In this document: positions 6,780 to 7,292 of the stretch, one piece after another
How positions within the stretch are numbered: position 1 is the first letter of the stretch
Layout of the letters: every line of letters starts with the position of its first letter
Assembly: GCA_902803015.1 (NCBI GenBank)
Contig: CADCOL010000330.1
Span: forward strand, 1 to 7,292
Length of the DNA: 7,292 nt
Direction: 5' to 3'
DNA from: an uncultured Lachnospiraceae bacterium
Lineage (GTDB): Bacteria > Bacillota > Clostridia > Lachnospirales > Lachnospiraceae
Translations under genes and position numbers: made by a program
Notes under the pieces: generated by a model
Told to the model about the DNA's origin: nothing
Database searches by the model: none
What the model saw: only the letters and a program-made list of their open reading frames with translations

Positions 6780-7191
6780 GTCCGGAATTGTTGGAATTCT
6801 GGGTAACCCACGTCGTAAGGGGTCCAATTGCTCTGTTCAGTACAAGAAGCAGAACAAAGATTAATACAAAGCCGATAATCGCATTCTTAAGATGCGTTTT
6901 CGCTTTTTCACGATCCTGAGGCTCTTCTGCCTTGGCAAACTTAACGCCGAGGATGATGCAGAATACAGAACCGAGTGCTCCGACAATACCAAGTAAAGGA
7001 GCGGTAATTTTACGGATCATCTGTTCTACCGGTGCGGTAATGTTGGAAAAGTCCGGTGCGGTAGAAGCCGTCTGCTGCTGCTGACCTGCGCTTGCCGATA
7101 CGGGAAGAGCGGGAACAAGCAGTACCATAAGGCAAATCAGCATGAGTCCTAAAGCGAGTTTTCCTTTGATGCTGTTCATTGTCTTCATCAT
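6775..7191 (-). CDS. VirB2-like T4SS pilin precursor
   Basis: 138 residues. A signal peptide (about 1-35) has a strong hydrophobic core (12-30) and a likely cleavage after VSASA, leaving a mature protein of about 103 residues. The mature part has a polar Gln/Thr/Ser start with four consecutive glutamines (37-40), an amphipathic lead-in (FSNITAPVEQMIRKI), a first membrane helix (about 64-84), a short charged cytosolic loop (KFAKAEEPQDREKAKTHLK, 84-102) and a second helix (about 103-121). A cleaved leader, two helices and a charged hairpin loop match the VirB2/TrbC-type pilins of Gram-positive T4SS, which polymerise into the conjugative filament or channel lining. An in-frame TGA at 7192-7194 excludes an earlier start. 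GGAGG (7197-7201) lies 5 bases before the ATG at 7191 and 8 before a second ATG at 7188, so the true start may be one codon later. It is the first complete gene of the visible operon. Confidence 0.87.
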   Translation of the reverse strand: MMKTMNSIKGKLALGLMLICLMVLLVPALPVSASAGQQQQTASTAPDFSNITAPVEQMIRKITAPLLGIVGALGSVFCIILGVKFAKAEEPQDREKAKTHLKNAIIGFVLIFVLLLVLNRAIGPLTTWVTQNSNNSGL

Positions 7192-7292
7192 TCATTCCTC
7201 CATGTTTCTTTTCCCGGAGGACCATCCGGGGTGATTTGGATGCCGCGTCTTTTCGGCCTTTTACGGGCTTTGAAAAGGGCGCAAGACGTCCA
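7188..7292 (-). CDS. Possible C-terminal end of an upstream gene (partial)
   Basis: One frame is open from the right edge for 34 codons and ends in TGA at 7190-7188, giving an ATGA overlap with the pilin start at 7191. The visible end is basic and then Pro/Gly-rich (KARKRPKRRG, then PDGPPGKETWRNE). The four-base overlap is typical of coupled operon genes and is the main reason to list it. Against it, the stretch is short, the sequence is low in information, and a second frame is also open across the same bases. I cannot assign a function. If it is not coding, the bases 7202-7292 are the 5' leader of the pilin transcript. Confidence 0.3.
   Translation of the reverse strand, partial: WTSCALFKARKRPKRRGIQITPDGPPGKETWRNE
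7197..7201 (-). promoter_or_regulatory. Pilin ribosome binding site
   Basis: A consensus GGAGG precedes two tandem in-frame ATGs (7191 and 7188) and one out-of-frame ATG (7195) that is only 1 base away and so poorly placed. The 8-base spacing to 7188 is closer to optimal than the 5 bases to 7191. The site, extended by one A (7196), is complementary to UCCUCC at 7221-7216 on the same transcript. Confidence 0.65.
7213..7230 (-). other. Hairpin upstream of the pilin ribosome site
   Basis: CCCGGA and TCCGGG form a 6-bp GC-rich stem around a 6-base loop, 12 bases before the pilin ribosome site. It is followed by an A-rich run on the transcript rather than a U-run, so it is not a terminator. Its 3' arm overlaps a UCCUCC that could instead pair with the pilin GGAGGA. 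Confidence 0.45.

Noticed and set aside
7010..7225. A 71-codon minus-strand frame starting MVLREKK and overlapping most of the pilin's signal region
   Set aside because: It lies in another frame of the well-supported pilin, has an Arg/Ser-rich shadow-like composition and no ribosome site before its ATG.
7245..7290. Nested inverted repeats (CGTCTT ... AAGACG; CTTTTC ... GAAAAG) at the right edge
   Set aside because: The arms are short with unequal spacing and may be coding sequence; too little context at the edge to call an element.
1..7292. CRISPR arrays, tRNA/rRNA genes, transposase or integrase genes, origin of transfer
   Set aside because: No spaced direct repeats, no tRNA-like cloverleaf and no such protein motifs were seen on either strand.

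Overview
The window is one leftward-reading block of a Gram-positive conjugative type IV secretion system (T4SS), all on the minus strand. Signs of a Firmicutes host, most likely a gut Clostridia such as Lachnospiraceae, are strong GGAGG ribosome sites, a PrgI-type membrane protein, a VirB2-like pilin with two membrane helices, a TraG/VirD4 coupling ATPase and a large VirB6/TrbL-like channel protein. Base composition is moderate by eye. The family-level taxonomy is inference. I see no integrase, relaxase, origin of transfer or attachment site, so the window cannot show whether this is an integrative conjugative element, a plasmid or a decayed island. All complete genes are intact.

Layout in transcription order, from the right edge leftward: a possible 3' end of an upstream gene (7292-7188); the pilin (7191-6775); a 145-base intergenic stretch dominated by a long imperfect inverted repeat (6775-6680); an unrecognised secreted 461-residue protein with beta-helix-like repeats (6629-5244); the VirD4-type coupling protein (5215-3200); an exported membrane-anchored protein with about three Ig-like repeats (3200-2226), coupled to virD4 by a TAATG overlap; the VirB6-like protein (2201-468); an 83-base gap with a small hairpin; and the PrgI-like protein (384-1), cut by the left edge. 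In related systems the next gene would be the VirB4 ATPase.

Inferred roles: the pilin builds the surface filament or channel lining; VirB6 and PrgI, with VirB4 presumably off the left edge, form the inner-membrane translocation complex; VirD4 delivers the DNA substrate. The two exported proteins are the least familiar parts. They flank virD4, lie within the transfer operon, and both signal peptides end in the same KADN tetrapeptide. They may act on the outer face of the membrane or at the cell surface in mating contact. Two RNA-level features, the long stem after the pilin gene and a possible masking helix over the pilin ribosome site, suggest pilin output could be set separately from the rest of the operon. 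No convincing promoter or intrinsic terminator was found on either strand.
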